In this document: positions 5,540-5,703 of the stretch, piece after piece
Position numbering within the stretch: position 1 is the stretch's first letter
Layout of the letters: every line of letters begins with the position of its first letter
Source: JBBRLA01 sp038231615
GTDB taxonomy: Bacteria; Myxococcota_A; Polyangia; Palsa-1104; JAEUJZ01
NCBI GenBank assembly: GCA_038231615.1
Contig: JBBRLA010000573.1
Span: 1 to 5,703 of the forward strand
DNA: 5,703 nt
Direction of reading: 5' to 3'
Notes under the pieces: model-generated
Told to the model about the DNA's origin: nothing
The model's database searches: none
The model's input: the letters and a program-made list of their open reading frames with translations, nothing else
Made by a program: the position numbers and the translations under genes

Positions 5540-5703
5540 GTGACGCCAGACAACAAGAGCCCCAGATCATCACTTCGCAACATCCCCCGACGCGACCCGC
5601 GCTTCACCGGGCGGGAGGCCACCCTGGTCCGGGTCCACGCCGCCTTCGCCGCCCTTTCGGACCACCCGAACGGGCGCCGGCCCGGCGCTGTGGCGCTCCT
5701 GGG
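5540..5703 (+). CDS. STAND/NB-ARC-type NTPase, N-terminal start only (runs off the window)
   Basis: Fifty-four codons are visible from the GTG start and the frame is open to the edge. The peptide contains NIPRRDPRFTGREATL (14-29), then VRVHAAFAAL and, at the last bases, GAVALLG. This matches the entry of bacterial NB-ARC/TPR proteins, where N-x-P-x-R-N-x-x-F-x-G-R-E is followed by the strand leading into Walker A (GxGGVGKT). That loop would begin just beyond 5703. Such proteins are signal-sensing ATPases, often with TPR or other sensor repeats at the C-terminus and an effector domain; some act in anti-phage defence and others in regulation. No effector domain precedes the NTPase here, since only about 13 residues come before the motif. 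The gene diverges from the HCR-like operon across 171 bases. Family assignment rests on a short stretch, so confidence is moderate. Confidence 0.65.
   Translation, partial: MTPDNKSPRSSLRNIPRRDPRFTGREATLVRVHAAFAALSDHPNGRRPGAVALL

Overview
The window reads as chromosomal DNA of a high-GC bacterium. GC-rich codon use, an HcrB-type flavoprotein and an IS66 relic suit a proteobacterium with anaerobic aromatic metabolism, but no marker here fixes the taxon. Gene assignments come from motifs recognised by eye.

Layout. At the left edge (1-203, minus) is a piece of an IS66-family transposase that has lost its N-terminal part. It abuts the start of galE (202-1209, plus), a full-length UDP-hexose 4-epimerase whose own ribosome binding site lies in the junction. 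A convergent three-gene operon follows on the minus strand, read from 5368 down to 1241. It encodes the small [2Fe-2S] subunit, the large molybdopterin subunit and the FAD subunit of a xanthine-oxidase-family hydroxylase/reductase. The genes are joined by 4-base overlaps (GTGA, ATGA). The FAD subunit carries the extra four-cysteine loop typical of 4-hydroxybenzoyl-CoA reductase (HCR), with the same spacing as HcrB. The complex is therefore best called HCR-like; its substrate is not certain. At the right edge, divergent from the operon, a plus-strand gene begins (5540 onward). Its first 54 codons look like the head of a STAND/NB-ARC NTPase. The 171-base gap between them holds a cluster of TGCACGG palindromes that could be an operator.

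How the genes work together. In an intact enzyme, electrons would pass between a partner such as ferredoxin, the FAD/[4Fe-4S] subunit, the two [2Fe-2S] clusters and the molybdenum cofactor, where the aromatic (acyl-CoA?) substrate reacts. Here the large-subunit gene is broken. Its two halves are in different frames, and about 15 residues expected from the family are missing at the junction. The 14 bases at the break (3406-3419) make family-like sense in both frames, which is what an out-of-frame deletion between two short direct repeats would leave. Unless this is an assembly error, the operon cannot make the usual enzyme.

I found no wholly new system. The items most worth following are the deletion scar, the palindrome cluster, the epimerase gatekeeper cysteine and the STAND gene running off the right edge.
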